A stretch of 64,000 bases of DNA from Treponema brennaborense DSM 12168 (GCF_000212415.1 NC_015500.1:1116001-1180000), one strand, 5' to 3'; shown: positions 8,755 through 21,822, numbered from the stretch's first letter. Program-made: numbers and translations. The notes: generated from the sequence alone by a model not told the origin.

Positions 8755-8784
8755 ATGATACTTTATATTCTTTTATAAAGTCAA
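8755..8784 (-). promoter_or_regulatory. Sigma70 promoter of the ABC ATPase, leaderless layout
   Basis: On the minus strand TTGACT (8779-8784), 18-base A/T-rich spacer, TATCAT (8755-8760). Six bases (gcttgc) then separate the -10 box from the ATG at 8748, so the start codon is at about +1. Confidence 0.65.
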
Positions 8785-8833
8785 GAATACTATCCGTTTG
8801 TATGTTGCCGGTAGATTCTTGACATACCGGATC

Positions 8834-8862
8834 TTGATTATAATTACCATATAATGTATAGT
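8834..8862 (+). promoter_or_regulatory. Sigma70 promoter of the second Wzz-like gene
   Basis: TTGATT (8834-8839), 17-base spacer, TATAGT (8857-8862). It gives a leader of about 58 bases with AAGGA before the ATG at 8927, unlike the leaderless promoters nearby. Confidence 0.5.
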
Positions 8863-8926
8863 TGAGAACGTTAAAATTGTCTTTCTGAAGCTGGCGGGAA
8901 TCTTCTTATGCGATAAGGATATGTGC

Positions 8927-9955
8927 ATGGATAATGAAATAACCAATGATACGGATGAAATCAGTTTAATAGATCTTTTTGCCGTTTTGCTGCGGCATAA
9001 AGCGCTGATAATTTCCGTTACGGTAACGGCCGCTCTCGCCGTCGTTATTTTCTCTATTGTTTCTCTGGCGCTTCCGCCGGATATTTCACCGCTGCCCAAC
9101 GAATATACGCCTTCTGCCCATATGCTTATCAACGATTCGTCTGCTTCGGGGTCAGGCGGCTTGTCCGCAATGATCAATTCAAGCGGACTCGGCAGTCTGG
9201 CGAGTTTGGCCGGTGTTTCGACTTCAAGTCAATCTTACAGTTCTCTCGCCGTATATCTTGCCGGTACGAATTTGTTTCTCGATACGATTGTCGATAAATT
9301 CGGATTTATTGAACTTTGGCAAATCAAAAAATCGCCGCGCGCCGAAAGCCGTAAAATGCTGAAAAACCTGCTTACCGCCTCTTTTGACGAAAAAACGGCG
9401 GTTTTTACGATCAGCTTTACCGATATAGACCCCGTTTTTGCCCAGTCCGTCGTTAATTTTGCCGTCGATTATATGGAAAACCGTTTCCTTGAAATGGGGC
9501 TCGATAAAAACAAACTTGAAAAACGGAATATGGAAGAAAACCTTGCCTCAAGCTACGATGAAATTATCCGTTTGCAGAAAAAAATTCAGGAATTGGAATC
9601 GTCCGTTTCAAACGGATACACGGCGGCCTCCATACCGGCCATAATGCTCGATACGTCCATGCTGAAATTGGAACTTGCCGCCCAGCAGGAAGTATATACT
9701 CAGATTAAAACGCAATACGAGTTGCTGAAAATCACAATGGCGAGTGAAACTCCCGTTTTTCAAATACTTGAACGTGCGGAAGTGCCGGATCAAAAATCGA
9801 AACCTTCCCGCGGAATGCTTTGTATAATCGTTACGTTTGCAGCTTTTTTCCTTTCCGTTTTTTTGGCGTTTCTGCTGAACGCCGTTGATAATATAAAAAA
9901 GGATCCTGAAGCAATGGCAAAGTTGTCGGCCGGAAAACGTCGGAAGGAATCTTAA
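8927..9955 (+). CDS. Wzz-like polysaccharide chain-length determinant 2
   Basis: A 342-residue PCP-type protein: N-terminal DEISLIDLFAVLLRHKALI with span ~24-46, a periplasmic domain with a serine/glycine-rich loop (SASGSGGLSAMINSSG) and a coiled-coil stretch around residues 180-225, and a C-terminal span (FAAFFLSVFLAFLLNAV) followed by a charged tail. ATG 8927 is chosen over 8921 because AAGGA is then 7-8 bases away. It starts a two-gene unit with the SLBB export protein 4 bases downstream, as expected for a Wzz/Wza pair in surface polysaccharide assembly. Confidence 0.85.
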   Translation: MDNEITNDTDEISLIDLFAVLLRHKALIISVTVTAALAVVIFSIVSLALPPDISPLPNEYTPSAHMLINDSSASGSGGLSAMINSSGLGSLASLAGVSTSSQSYSSLAVYLAGTNLFLDTIVDKFGFIELWQIKKSPRAESRKMLKNLLTASFDEKTAVFTISFTDIDPVFAQSVVNFAVDYMENRFLEMGLDKNKLEKRNMEENLASSYDEIIRLQKKIQELESSVSNGYTAASIPAIMLDTSMLKLELAAQQEVYTQIKTQYELLKITMASETPVFQILERAEVPDQKSKPSRGMLCIIVTFAAFFLSVFLAFLLNAVDNIKKDPEAMAKLSAGKRRKES

Positions 9956-9959
9956 TCAT

Positions 9960-11549
9960 ATGAATTGCAAAAACTGTTTTTGGATTTTTACGTTTTGTTT
10001 CGTTTTGCTGTACGGTTCTTTTGCCCAGAACGCGGATCTGTTCGGTTCTTCTGCCGGTTCGTCTAAAGTATCCAATTCGACCGATTCATTGTCGACATTA
10101 TCGATCGATGCTTCAAAAGAACTGCTCAAGAATAAAACGTCTCAGGATGGCGAGCTCGTCCCGTCGGCGCAGCTGGCGATGTCTTCTTCAGATTATCTGG
10201 TTACCGCAGGCGACGTGTATACGCTTGCGTTCGCCGTGGGCGGAACGCCCGTTACGTACGCCATTTCCGTCGATACGACGTACCGCATCCGCGTGGCGAA
10301 TCTCGCCGTGCTGGATGTGGCCGGAAAAACGTTCGTTCAGACGAAACAAGCGGTTGAAGAAATCGTAACGAAAAACTATCCGATGAGCGGCGTACAGTTC
10401 GTACTGCTGACACCGGCCGTATTCAAAGTAACCGTGAACGGTGAAGTTACGAAGACCAGTGTCCTGCAGTCCTGGGGGCTGACCCGATTGTCTTCCGTGT
10501 TGGAAGATTTGCTGACTGTCTATTCGTCGACCCGCAACGTAACCGTCACTTCGGCTAACGGCAAAAAGCGTTCATACGATTTGTTCAGGGCTTCCCGTTT
10601 CGGCGAGCTGTCGCAGGACCCGTATCTCCGTCCCGGCGATACGGTTACCGTCAATCGCGCCGACCGGAAAATTAAAATAAGCGGTGCGGTTGAGCGTCCC
10701 GGCGAATACGAATTACTTTCGGATGAAAACCTTTCCCGGCTGGTAACGTATTATGCCGGCGGTTTAACCGAATTTGCCGATATTTCGCGCGTAGAGCTTA
10801 CCCGTCTGCTGGGAACGGATTCTTTATCCGGTGAAAAAATTTATTTGGATAAGGATTCGTTTTCCGCCGATTACGGTTTGTACGCGCATGATTCCGTCTA
10901 CATTCCGACCTACACGGAGCTGAAACCGGTCGTTTTCTTTGAAGGTGCCGTTTATTCCAATGAAACTTCCTCCGCAACGCTTTCAGCTTCTTCTCAGACG
11001 CGGATCGTGCCGGAAGCTTCGACCCGTATTGCCGTAACGTTCAACGTCGGTGAAAATTATGCGAGTCTTATCCGCAGAAATAAAAAGATGTTCTCCGAAG
11101 TCTCCGATACGGAGAATTCATATATCATCAGGCGTAACGGTACTATGATTCCCATCAATATAGACAGAATCCTGTACGACGTGTCCTTTTACAGTAAAGA
11201 AAGCGTTGAACAGTATGATACGCTGATGATTCCGTTTTGCCAATATTTCGTGTCCGTAGCCGGCGCGGTAAAAGTTCCTGGCCGGTATCCGTATATTCCC
11301 AACCGCGATTGGTCGTATTATATCGGTTTGGCAGGCGGATTTGATGAAAACCGCAACACGAACAGTATTATCACCATTAAAGACCGGTACGGCAATGTAC
11401 TCCAAAAAACGGATCTGATAACTCCCGAATCAACGATAACGGCAAAAACCAATTCGTTTACGTATTATTTCAATCAATATTCTCCCGTTATTACGACGAT
11501 CCTTTCTCTCATCACGACGGCGCTTACCGTCTATTCCGTTACGAAATAA
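9960..11549 (+). CDS. Wza-like polysaccharide export protein with SLBB domains
   Basis: A 529-residue exported protein. Signal peptide ends around SFAQ (residue ~23); no lipobox cysteine is seen, unlike classical Wza. Poly_export domain at ~75-165 (DYLVTAGDVYTLAF, LDVAGKTF), then SLBB-type repeats with LRPGDTVTV, ISGAVERPGEYEL and VAGAVKVPGRYPY, ending in a hydrophobic segment (VITTILSLITTALTVYSV). It should carry a glycan across the outer membrane together with the Wzz-like partner. The missing lipid anchor and the hydrophobic C-terminus suggest a different way of sitting in the membrane. Confidence 0.85.
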   Translation: MNCKNCFWIFTFCFVLLYGSFAQNADLFGSSAGSSKVSNSTDSLSTLSIDASKELLKNKTSQDGELVPSAQLAMSSSDYLVTAGDVYTLAFAVGGTPVTYAISVDTTYRIRVANLAVLDVAGKTFVQTKQAVEEIVTKNYPMSGVQFVLLTPAVFKVTVNGEVTKTSVLQSWGLTRLSSVLEDLLTVYSSTRNVTVTSANGKKRSYDLFRASRFGELSQDPYLRPGDTVTVNRADRKIKISGAVERPGEYELLSDENLSRLVTYYAGGLTEFADISRVELTRLLGTDSLSGEKIYLDKDSFSADYGLYAHDSVYIPTYTELKPVVFFEGAVYSNETSSATLSASSQTRIVPEASTRIAVTFNVGENYASLIRRNKKMFSEVSDTENSYIIRRNGTMIPINIDRILYDVSFYSKESVEQYDTLMIPFCQYFVSVAGAVKVPGRYPYIPNRDWSYYIGLAGGFDENRNTNSIITIKDRYGNVLQKTDLITPESTITAKTNSFTYYFNQYSPVITTILSLITTALTVYSVTK

Positions 11550-11582
11550 CGGCGGAGTGTTCCGTTTTTCGCCACTTGAAAT

Positions 11583-11640
11583 TTCCGGTATTAGCAGCTA
11601 TGATAATGCCGGAAGATTCGCCGCAATCCGTTGATTGCGG
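11583..11640 (+). terminator. Two hairpins after the polysaccharide-export unit
   Basis: TTCCGGTATTA pairs with TAATGCCGGAA (one G-U) across 11583-11613, and CCGCAATC pairs with GATTGCGG around a CGTT loop at 11621-11640. No U-run follows, so factor-independent termination is uncertain; they could also be mRNA-stabilising ends. Confidence 0.35.
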
Positions 11641-11698
11641 TTCCGGCTTTCGATCAATCATATATCGTTGTCCACACAGGTTTTAAGGAAGGTTTGGT

Positions 11699-12937
11699 AT
11701 GAATGCGGCTCTAGAAACGTTAAAAGAACGGGGATTTTTTCAGCAATGCACGGATATCGACGGTTTGTCGGCGCTGATGGATAAAGGTCCCGTTACCTTT
11801 TATGTCGGATGCGATCCTACGGGCCCCAGTCTCCACGTCGGTCATATGGTACCGTTTTTTGCGCTGCGCCATCTGCGCGACGCGGGGCACGTCGGCATCG
11901 CGCTCGTCGGCGGAGGAACCGCCCGGATCGGCGATCCTTCGGGCAAGACCGAAATGCGTAAAATGCTTACGTACGATCAAATAGACGATAACGTCAAAAA
12001 AATAGAAGCGCAGCTCAACCGTTTTATCGGCTTCGACGGTATTCATGCGATGAGCGACAATAATAAGTTTTGGCTCGCTGATTTGAATTATATCGATTTT
12101 CTGCGCGACATCGGTTCGTGCTTTTCCGTTAACCGGATGCTTACGTTTGAATCGTACAAAAAACGGATGGAAACCGGTTTGTCGTTTCTGGAGTTTAACT
12201 ATCAGCTGCTGCAGAGTTTCGATTTTCTGAAACTGCACGAACGGCACAACGCCTGTCTTCAGATCGGCGGAGACGATCAGTGGGGTAATATCGTCGCCGG
12301 CGTCGATCTGATCCGCCGGAAAACCGGAGACGAAGTTTTCGGGCTGACGTTCCCGCTTATCACCCGTTCCGACGGCAAAAAAATGGGAAAAACGGAAAAA
12401 GGCGCACTGTTTCTTGACCCCGCGCTCACACCGATATTCGATTTCTTTCAATATTGGCGCAACGTTGCCGACGCCGACGTCCGCAAATTCCTGCTGCTGT
12501 TTACGTTCTTATCCGTTGCCGAAGTGGACGCAATCGTTTCGGGTGACATCAATAAGGCGAAGGAACGGCTCGCTTGGGAAGTAACGGCCGTCATTCACGG
12601 AAAGGCTGAAGCCGATACGGCGCTTGCCGGGGCGAAGGCTGCGTTCGGCGGCGGCGGAGACCGCGCGTCCATGCCGACGGCAACTTTGCCCGCCGCTTTG
12701 TTTGCCGGCGAGGGAATCGGCGTCGTCGATCTGTTCTTTGAATCAAAGCTCGCTGCAACCAAAAGCGACGCCCGCCGGCTGGTGCAGCAAGGCGGTGCGT
12801 ATATGACCGGTGCCGACGGTACCGAAACGCAGCTGCAGGATATCGCCGCCAAAATTACTGCCGCCGATTTCGACGGCAGCGGGGAATTGATTCTTCGCGC
12901 CGGAAAAAAGAAATTTATCCGCGTTATCTATCAATAA
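11699..12937 (+). CDS. tyrS: Tyrosyl-tRNA synthetase
   Basis: Charges tRNA-Tyr in the cytoplasm. A 412-residue class I synthetase, full length for the bacterial TyrRS family: GCDPTGPSLHVGHM with the HIGH-type HVGHM at ~46-50, the tyrosine pocket QIGGDDQWGNI at ~188-199, KMGKT (KMSKS-type) at ~228-232, and an S4-like RNA-binding C-terminal domain from ~345. AAGGAAGG lies before the ATG. It is preceded by two hairpins but no T-box-like leader. It is followed 16 bases later by a membrane protein gene. Confidence 0.96.
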   Translation: MNAALETLKERGFFQQCTDIDGLSALMDKGPVTFYVGCDPTGPSLHVGHMVPFFALRHLRDAGHVGIALVGGGTARIGDPSGKTEMRKMLTYDQIDDNVKKIEAQLNRFIGFDGIHAMSDNNKFWLADLNYIDFLRDIGSCFSVNRMLTFESYKKRMETGLSFLEFNYQLLQSFDFLKLHERHNACLQIGGDDQWGNIVAGVDLIRRKTGDEVFGLTFPLITRSDGKKMGKTEKGALFLDPALTPIFDFFQYWRNVADADVRKFLLLFTFLSVAEVDAIVSGDINKAKERLAWEVTAVIHGKAEADTALAGAKAAFGGGGDRASMPTATLPAALFAGEGIGVVDLFFESKLAATKSDARRLVQQGGAYMTGADGTETQLQDIAAKITAADFDGSGELILRAGKKKFIRVIYQ

Positions 12938-12953
12938 ACGGAGGCGTGTGCCT

Positions 12954-13790
12954 ATGAGCTCGAAAAATAAAAAGAATCCGGAGCGTTCGGACGAACAAGT
13001 TTCTAATAAGAAGCTCCGTTCGAAACTGACGCTTCGCGGCGTATTATCGGTTTTGGTTATTGCGGTTATCGTCCGGCAACTGTTCGCCGGCGATTATGAA
13101 AGCGTGTTCATGGGCGTGCTGACGCTCGTCCTGTTCGCGATTCCGGTGCTGATCGACCGGAAGATGGGGATAGACATACCGTCCGGCCTTGAAGCGGTCA
13201 TTCTCTGTTTTATTTTTGCCGCCGAAATCTTGGGTGAAGTCGATTCGTTTTATACGAAATTCAAACATTGGGATACGATGCTGCACACCGTGAACGGTTT
13301 TCTGATGGCTGCCGTCGGGTTCGCGCTGGTCGATATTTTCAACCGCAGTGATAAATTTGCTTTTAAACTGTCTCCGTTCTTTTTGGCAATAACGGCGTTC
13401 TGCTTTTCGATGACGGTCGGCGTATTGTGGGAATTTTTCGAGTTCGGAATGGATATGCTTTTCAATACGGATATGCAGAAAGATTATATCGTTACGCAGA
13501 TCAATTCGGTAAAATTCAATCCGGACGGACTCAATATCGTGAGCCGGGTACCGGTGAAAACGCTCGTCGTTAACGGTGAAGACTGGATAAGCCGTTTCGG
13601 CGGCTATATCGATATCGGTCTGATCGATACGATGAAAGATCTGTTCGTCAATTTTATCGGCGCAGTTATATTTTCCGTCATCGGTTTTTTCTATGTCAAA
13701 AACCGCGGTAACGGAAAATTTGCCAAGCAGTTCATTCCGACGGTCAAACCTGTCTCCGTGGAGGAGCTTTCCGGTTCCGATGCGCCGTAA
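12954..13790 (+). CDS. Integral membrane protein, DUF2238/YjdF-like
   Basis: A 278-residue protein with a lysine-rich N-terminus and at least five hydrophobic segments. The blocks KHWDTMLHTVNGFLMAAVGF and GVLWEFFEFGMDMLF resemble the DUF2238 (YjdF) family of unknown function. ATG 12954 is preferred over GTG 12948 because GGAGG is then 9 bases upstream. It probably shares the tyrS transcript. No function can be given. Confidence 0.7.
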   Translation: MSSKNKKNPERSDEQVSNKKLRSKLTLRGVLSVLVIAVIVRQLFAGDYESVFMGVLTLVLFAIPVLIDRKMGIDIPSGLEAVILCFIFAAEILGEVDSFYTKFKHWDTMLHTVNGFLMAAVGFALVDIFNRSDKFAFKLSPFFLAITAFCFSMTVGVLWEFFEFGMDMLFNTDMQKDYIVTQINSVKFNPDGLNIVSRVPVKTLVVNGEDWISRFGGYIDIGLIDTMKDLFVNFIGAVIFSVIGFFYVKNRGNGKFAKQFIPTVKPVSVEELSGSDAP

Positions 13791-13797
13791 CGTGTGT

Positions 13798-13824
13798 TTT
13801 CACCGTCCGGAAGCGACGGTGAAA
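13798..13824 (+). terminator. Hairpin after the tyrS unit
   Basis: TTTCACCGTC (13798-13807) pairs perfectly with GACGGTGAAA (13815-13824) around a 7-base loop, 8 bases past the stop codon. No U-run follows. The right arm is also part of a tandem repeat. Confidence 0.45.
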
Positions 13825-13861
13825 GCTGTTGTCAGCGTCGGTGAAAGCGGTTGTCAGCGTC
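13818..13861 (+). repeat. Two tandem copies of a 22-bp unit
   Basis: Copies at 13818-13839 and 13840-13861 differ at one base (unit starts GGTGAAAGC and ends GTCAGCGTC). Each copy offers a right arm for the hairpin at 13798, so two competing stems can form between tyrS and the rRNA promoter. Confidence 0.8.
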
Positions 13862-13925
13862 GTCCTTCGTGCTGGTGCGCAATAAAAATACTGAAAAAAA
13901 TAATAGAAAAAAAGGAAAAAAAGAG

Positions 13926-13955
13926 TTGACAAAGGGGAGAGAAGTGTGATAGATT
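13926..13955 (+). promoter_or_regulatory. rRNA operon promoter P1
   Basis: TTGACA (13926-13931), 18-base purine-rich spacer, TAGATT (13950-13955), about 440 bases before mature 16S. It sits just after an A-rich tract (13883-13925) that could act as an UP-type element. Confidence 0.6.
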
Positions 13956-14392
13956 AGTCAACGTCGCCGCTAAACAGCACTTCAAAACACTGAAAACGGT
14001 AACAATACCTTGAAAACTTTGCAGTTCCGTACCAATAAAAAAAACGGTTCAGAAAGAAAGTTCACAAAGTATCTTGAAAGAAAAGCCGAGTTGTGATAAA
14101 CTCAATGCACTTGCGAAAGCAGGAATAAAGCTGAAAGCCTGAGAAAAAAGGGGAGTAAGCGATGATATTTGACAGTAAAGGGAAGGGAAAGAAAGACAAA
14201 GGTTTAATGCAAAAGCAGAAAACCGGTAAGGTCAGTACGTTCGGTACGGGAAACCGTATTGAAAGAGAAAGAATGGAAGACAGAGTAACATCTGTAAACC
14301 CGCCGAGTATGAAAATATTCGGCAGATTCCTTGAAAATAAGAAGGAATCGAACTGAAATGAAATCATCGGCTCTTCGGAGCTAATGAATAAA
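13956..14392 (+). other. rRNA leader with 16S processing stem
   Basis: No gene is called here. The purine tract at 14177-14196 pairs, with one small bulge, with the pyrimidine tract at 16011-16031 behind 16S. This forms the long helix expected for RNase III release of pre-16S. A 64-codon open frame at 14162-14356 overlaps this helix and is not accepted as a gene. Confidence 0.65.
14073..14101 (+). promoter_or_regulatory. Possible second rRNA promoter P2
   Basis: TTGAAA (14073-14078), 17-base spacer, TAAACT (14096-14101). Spacing is ideal and the boxes moderate. Tandem promoters are usual for rRNA operons. Confidence 0.4.
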
Positions 14393-15938
<1,546 letters not shown>

Positions 15939-16085
15939 AGAAAGGTAACAGCAGTATAAAAGCTGCAAAAGGTATTGTGTATATACCGCCCGTTCACTGA
16001 TTCTTATCACTCTTTCTTTCCTTTTCCCTTTTTGTTATATAATGCGAAAGTTTCAGAAATGAAACTGGAGATGAAAGGACGATCT

Positions 16086-16159
16086 GGGGATATAGCTCAG
16101 CTGGCTAGAGCATCGGCTTTGCAAGCCGAGGGTCAGGGGTTCGAATCCCCTTATCTCCA
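16086..16159 (+). tRNA. tRNA-Ala (anticodon TGC)
   Basis: A complete 74-base cloverleaf lies in the 16S-23S spacer: acceptor GGGGATA/TATCTCC (one G-U), D stem GCTC/GAGC, anticodon stem TCGGC/GCCGA with loop TTTGCAA, T stem AGGGG/CCCCT with TTCGAAT, discriminator A. CCA is not encoded. A tRNA-Ala in the rRNA spacer is known in Treponema. Confidence 0.97.
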
Positions 16160-16448
16160 ATAAAACTGATTTGCGGTTTTATATCGAAGAAATTGCTATG
16201 TAATTTTTGCGGTACAAGAAGAAGCGCAGGAAGTTTTTCAGTGAAATCTGGTGTCGAAGCTAGAGAATAATGAAGAGATCTTTGAAAAGAACAGGGAAGG
16301 GAAACGAAGAAGGAATTGAATGAAAGTTCAATTTCGGAATGAAGGTAAAAGAAGATACCTTTGATATGCGAGGATGCGGAAGCGAAGCTTGACGAGAAAA
16401 GAGCGGAAGTATCCGAGAGAGTGTATTGAAGGGAAGAAAAGATAATAT
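16160..16448 (+). other. Spacer before 23S with processing stem and boxA-like site
   Basis: No gene is seen. Bases 16435-16456 pair with 19416-19437 with a single mismatch over 22 bp, enclosing the whole 23S; this is the expected RNase III substrate. ATCTTTGAAAA near 16275 resembles an antitermination boxA. Confidence 0.6.
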
Positions 16449-19425
<2,977 letters not shown>

Positions 19426-19522
19426 ATTATCGTTTCTTGATAATCTTATGAAACCTTTGAAGCGCAATAGCCTGAACCGCAGCGGCTCTTGATATTGTAT
19501 CGTTTCCTTTAATCTGTTTAAT

Positions 19523-19633
19523 TGCCTGGTGGCCATAGTGGAGAGGTAATACCCGTTCCCATCCCGAACACGGAAGTCAAGCTCTCTTACGCCGATGATA
19601 CTGCTATTGCGGGAAAGTAGGTTGCTGCCAGGC
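19523..19633 (+). rRNA. rrf: 5S ribosomal RNA
   Basis: About 111 bases closed by TGCCTGG/CCAGGC, with the standard CCCGTTCCCATCCCGAACAC core and GGGAAAGTAGG. A T7 tract follows the closing stem at once (19634-19640), so the 5S helix itself may act as the operon terminator. Confidence 0.95.
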
Positions 19634-19770
19634 TTTTTTTATTTTAAAACTCTTTTCAAACTCTCATACGCATAAAACGTGCAGGAAAAAGTCTCCACGA
19701 GTGTTTTAGTTTTCATTTTGGTGTTATTGTATTTGATTGCCCGCAAGTCTGTAATCTTTTTCTTTATTAC

Positions 19771-19799
19771 TGGACTATTTTCACTATTACTGATATTAT
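19771..19799 (+). promoter_or_regulatory. Sigma70 promoter of the HD-GYP gene
   Basis: TGGACT (19771-19776), 17-base spacer, TATTAT (19794-19799). The short leader still carries AAGGA before the ATG at 19817. The rest of 19641-19770 shows nothing. Confidence 0.5.
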
Positions 19800-19816
19800 A
19801 GGTAAGGATTAAGATT

Positions 19817-21052
19817 ATGAATAAAATTTCACGAGAGCAAAAATTACAAAAAATTCTTGAAACGGAAAAGATACTTACCGATATTCAGGATGTTGACGTT
19901 CTGCTTGAAAGACTTTTAACAGAAGCTCGCGGTATTGTTCATGCTGATGCCGGATCAATTTACGTATATGAGAATGAAAAATTAAGTATAAAATATGCTC
20001 AAAATGACACGCAACGACGAAAACTTGCTCCAGGTCAGAAATTGCCGTTTTCTTATTTTTCTTTTGCCGTTAATGAAAAATCTATTGCCGGTTTTTCTGT
20101 TCTGAAAGGAACTGCCGTAAATATTTCGGATGCATATGCTTTGTCTCCTGAACTGCCGTATTCATTTAATAAACAGTCTGACAGTGTGACCGGATATCGA
20201 ACGAAATCTATTTTGACGCTGCCGTTGCGCACCGCTGCAGGTAAAATTCTCGGCGTTTTGCAGATGATAAATGCATTGGATACTGATGGGACCATTATCA
20301 GTTTTGATGAAGATGCCGAATTATTTTTGACTCATTTTGCTTCAGCGGCAACGCAAGCTTTGGAAAGGGCTTATTTAACCCGTTCTATGGTTATGCGAAT
20401 GATTACTATGGCCGGTTTTCGTGATCCGAAGGAAACCGGAGGTCATGTTCTTCGGGTGTCAAGTTATGCGGTTGAGATTTATGATCGTTGGGCGTTTGAA
20501 AACCATATTCCGGAAGATGAACAGCATAAATTCCGCGATGCATTAAAAATTGCGGCCATGCTGCATGATGTCGGAAAAGTCGGTATTCCGGATGTTATTT
20601 TAAAAAAACCGGGCTCGTTCACGGACGAAGAATATGCTATTATCAAAACGCATACGTATTTGGGAGCTTGCCTGTTTGCGGAGATTGAATCGCCGCTCGA
20701 CGAAATGGCGCGTGCGGTCGCCCTGCATCATCACGAACGCTGGGACGGTACCGGATACCCAGGAAACGTCGATCTTTCTAAGATAACCGTTGGAGATTTC
20801 TCCGAAGATTTATGTACTGATGGTCTTGCTGGTGAAGAAATTCCGCTTGCGGCACGCATCGTGGCATTGGCAGACGTTTTTGATGCACTTTCGTCAAAGC
20901 GTATCTATAAGCAGGCATGGAACGAGCGCGACGTTCTTGCGGAGATTTTGGCTGAATCCGGTAAGCAATTTGATCCGCAGATTGTTTCAATATTTTTCAA
21001 AGTGCAGCCGCAGATAAGCGAAATCCGTCTTGCATATCCCGATGCAACCTAG
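19817..21052 (+). CDS. GAF and HD-GYP domain protein, c-di-GMP phosphodiesterase
   Basis: A 411-residue soluble protein. An N-terminal GAF-like sensor (~20-185) is followed by an HD-GYP domain (~190-395). The metal and catalytic set is intact: H in GGHVLR (~210), HDVGK at 250-254, H in IKTHT (~279), HHH at ~304-306 and GTGYPG at ~311-316. This predicts hydrolysis of cyclic di-GMP, which in spirochetes affects motility and attachment. It is monocistronic and overlaps the end of the opposite-strand UPF0178 gene by 4 bases. The GAF ligand is unknown. Confidence 0.9.
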   Translation: MNKISREQKLQKILETEKILTDIQDVDVLLERLLTEARGIVHADAGSIYVYENEKLSIKYAQNDTQRRKLAPGQKLPFSYFSFAVNEKSIAGFSVLKGTAVNISDAYALSPELPYSFNKQSDSVTGYRTKSILTLPLRTAAGKILGVLQMINALDTDGTIISFDEDAELFLTHFASAATQALERAYLTRSMVMRMITMAGFRDPKETGGHVLRVSSYAVEIYDRWAFENHIPEDEQHKFRDALKIAAMLHDVGKVGIPDVILKKPGSFTDEEYAIIKTHTYLGACLFAEIESPLDEMARAVALHHHERWDGTGYPGNVDLSKITVGDFSEDLCTDGLAGEEIPLAARIVALADVFDALSSKRIYKQAWNERDVLAEILAESGKQFDPQIVSIFFKVQPQISEIRLAYPDAT

Positions 21053-21516
21053 CGGTATCGTTTCAGCTTTTTTTGAATTTCCTTATCGAAGCAGTTTGCA
21101 AAATTATTACTGTTTTTTTGATTGTATGAACCGTTCCGTTCCGGTTGAATGCCGGCCGTTACGAGTGAATAGTTAAAATTTCTGATAGATATGTATTCCG
21201 AGATATTTTCAGGAGTAAATATTGTTCCCCGATCGTTTAGAACTGTTATCTTTTTCGCTATTAAACGTGCCGCAAGCGGTATGTCTCGGGTAACCGCAAT
21301 GTCGTCCGGTTCAACGTTTGCTACGATATAATTATCGGCAGCGTCTGCCGTTGCTTCGGCTTGTATCATGTGAACGTTTTCCCAGTCTGGTAGGGAAAGC
21401 TGCCTGTTTGCAACGAAATAAAGCGGAAATTGCAATCGTTTGGCAAATTTTAAAACCAGATTTCTGACCGGAACGGGACAGGAATCCGCATCTATCCATA
21501 CGCTGAAACCCTGCAT
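21049..21516 (-). CDS. UPF0178 (YaiI/YqxD) family protein
   Basis: A 155-residue protein with the family pattern: WIDADSCPVPVRN near the N-terminus, VDxD-like acidic residues in ATADAADNYI, and VTRDIPLAARL. The fold is related to PIN-like nucleases, but the function is not established. Last gene of the infC-rpmI-rplT unit, 3 bases after zapA. The ~40-residue tail rich in N, K and Q is longer than usual and overlaps the convergent HD-GYP gene at the CTAG tetranucleotide. Confidence 0.85.
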   Translation of the reverse strand: MQGFSVWIDADSCPVPVRNLVLKFAKRLQFPLYFVANRQLSLPDWENVHMIQAEATADAADNYIVANVEPDDIAVTRDIPLAARLIAKKITVLNDRGTIFTPENISEYISIRNFNYSLVTAGIQPERNGSYNQKNSNNFANCFDKEIQKKLKRYR

Positions 21517-21519
21517 GAA

Positions 21520-21822
21520 TTAATTGAGCGCCTTTTCGATATTTGAAATCATTTTAAGCGTAAGTTCTTCCGCTTCGGAAAGTTCTCTTGAGCTCGGAGA
21601 TTTTGCCAGCTGTGCGTTTTTTATTTTTTCTTTATACAATTCATCGCACAGCATGATACCGGCCAGTATTGCGCTTTGCAGCGGTTCTTTCGTGTCCGCA
21701 TTGTTTTCAAGCTGTTTGACGATTTGATTATAATAGGTCAGCAGACTTTGCAGATACGCTGAACTTTCTTTTGCCTTGATTGTAAAAGAGGTACCTAATG
21801 TATCAATCTGAAGTGTTCCCAT
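21520..21822 (-). CDS. zapA: Cell division protein ZapA homologue
   Basis: A 100-residue protein with the ZapA pattern: an N-terminal beta part (LGTSFTIKAKESSAYLQSLL), YYNQIV, then IALxLCDEL-like AGIMLCDELYK and a C-terminal helix. ZapA binds FtsZ and bundles Z-ring filaments. It follows a coiled-coil gene, possibly a ZapB-like partner, and precedes UPF0178 by 3 bases in the ribosomal-protein operon. The family is short and weakly conserved, hence moderate confidence. Confidence 0.78.
   Translation of the reverse strand: MGTLQIDTLGTSFTIKAKESSAYLQSLLTYYNQIVKQLENNADTKEPLQSAILAGIMLCDELYKEKIKNAQLAKSPSSRELSEAEELTLKMISNIEKALN

Noticed and set aside
11550-11698. T-box or other tRNA-sensing leader before tyrS
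   Set aside because: No T-box sequence or specifier-loop layout is seen, only two simple hairpins; T-boxes are typical of Firmicutes.
14162-14356. 64-codon open frame starting MIFDSKGKGKKDKG
   Set aside because: It lies in the rRNA leader after both promoters, and its purine-rich start is one arm of the 16S processing helix with 16011-16031. No protein likeness.
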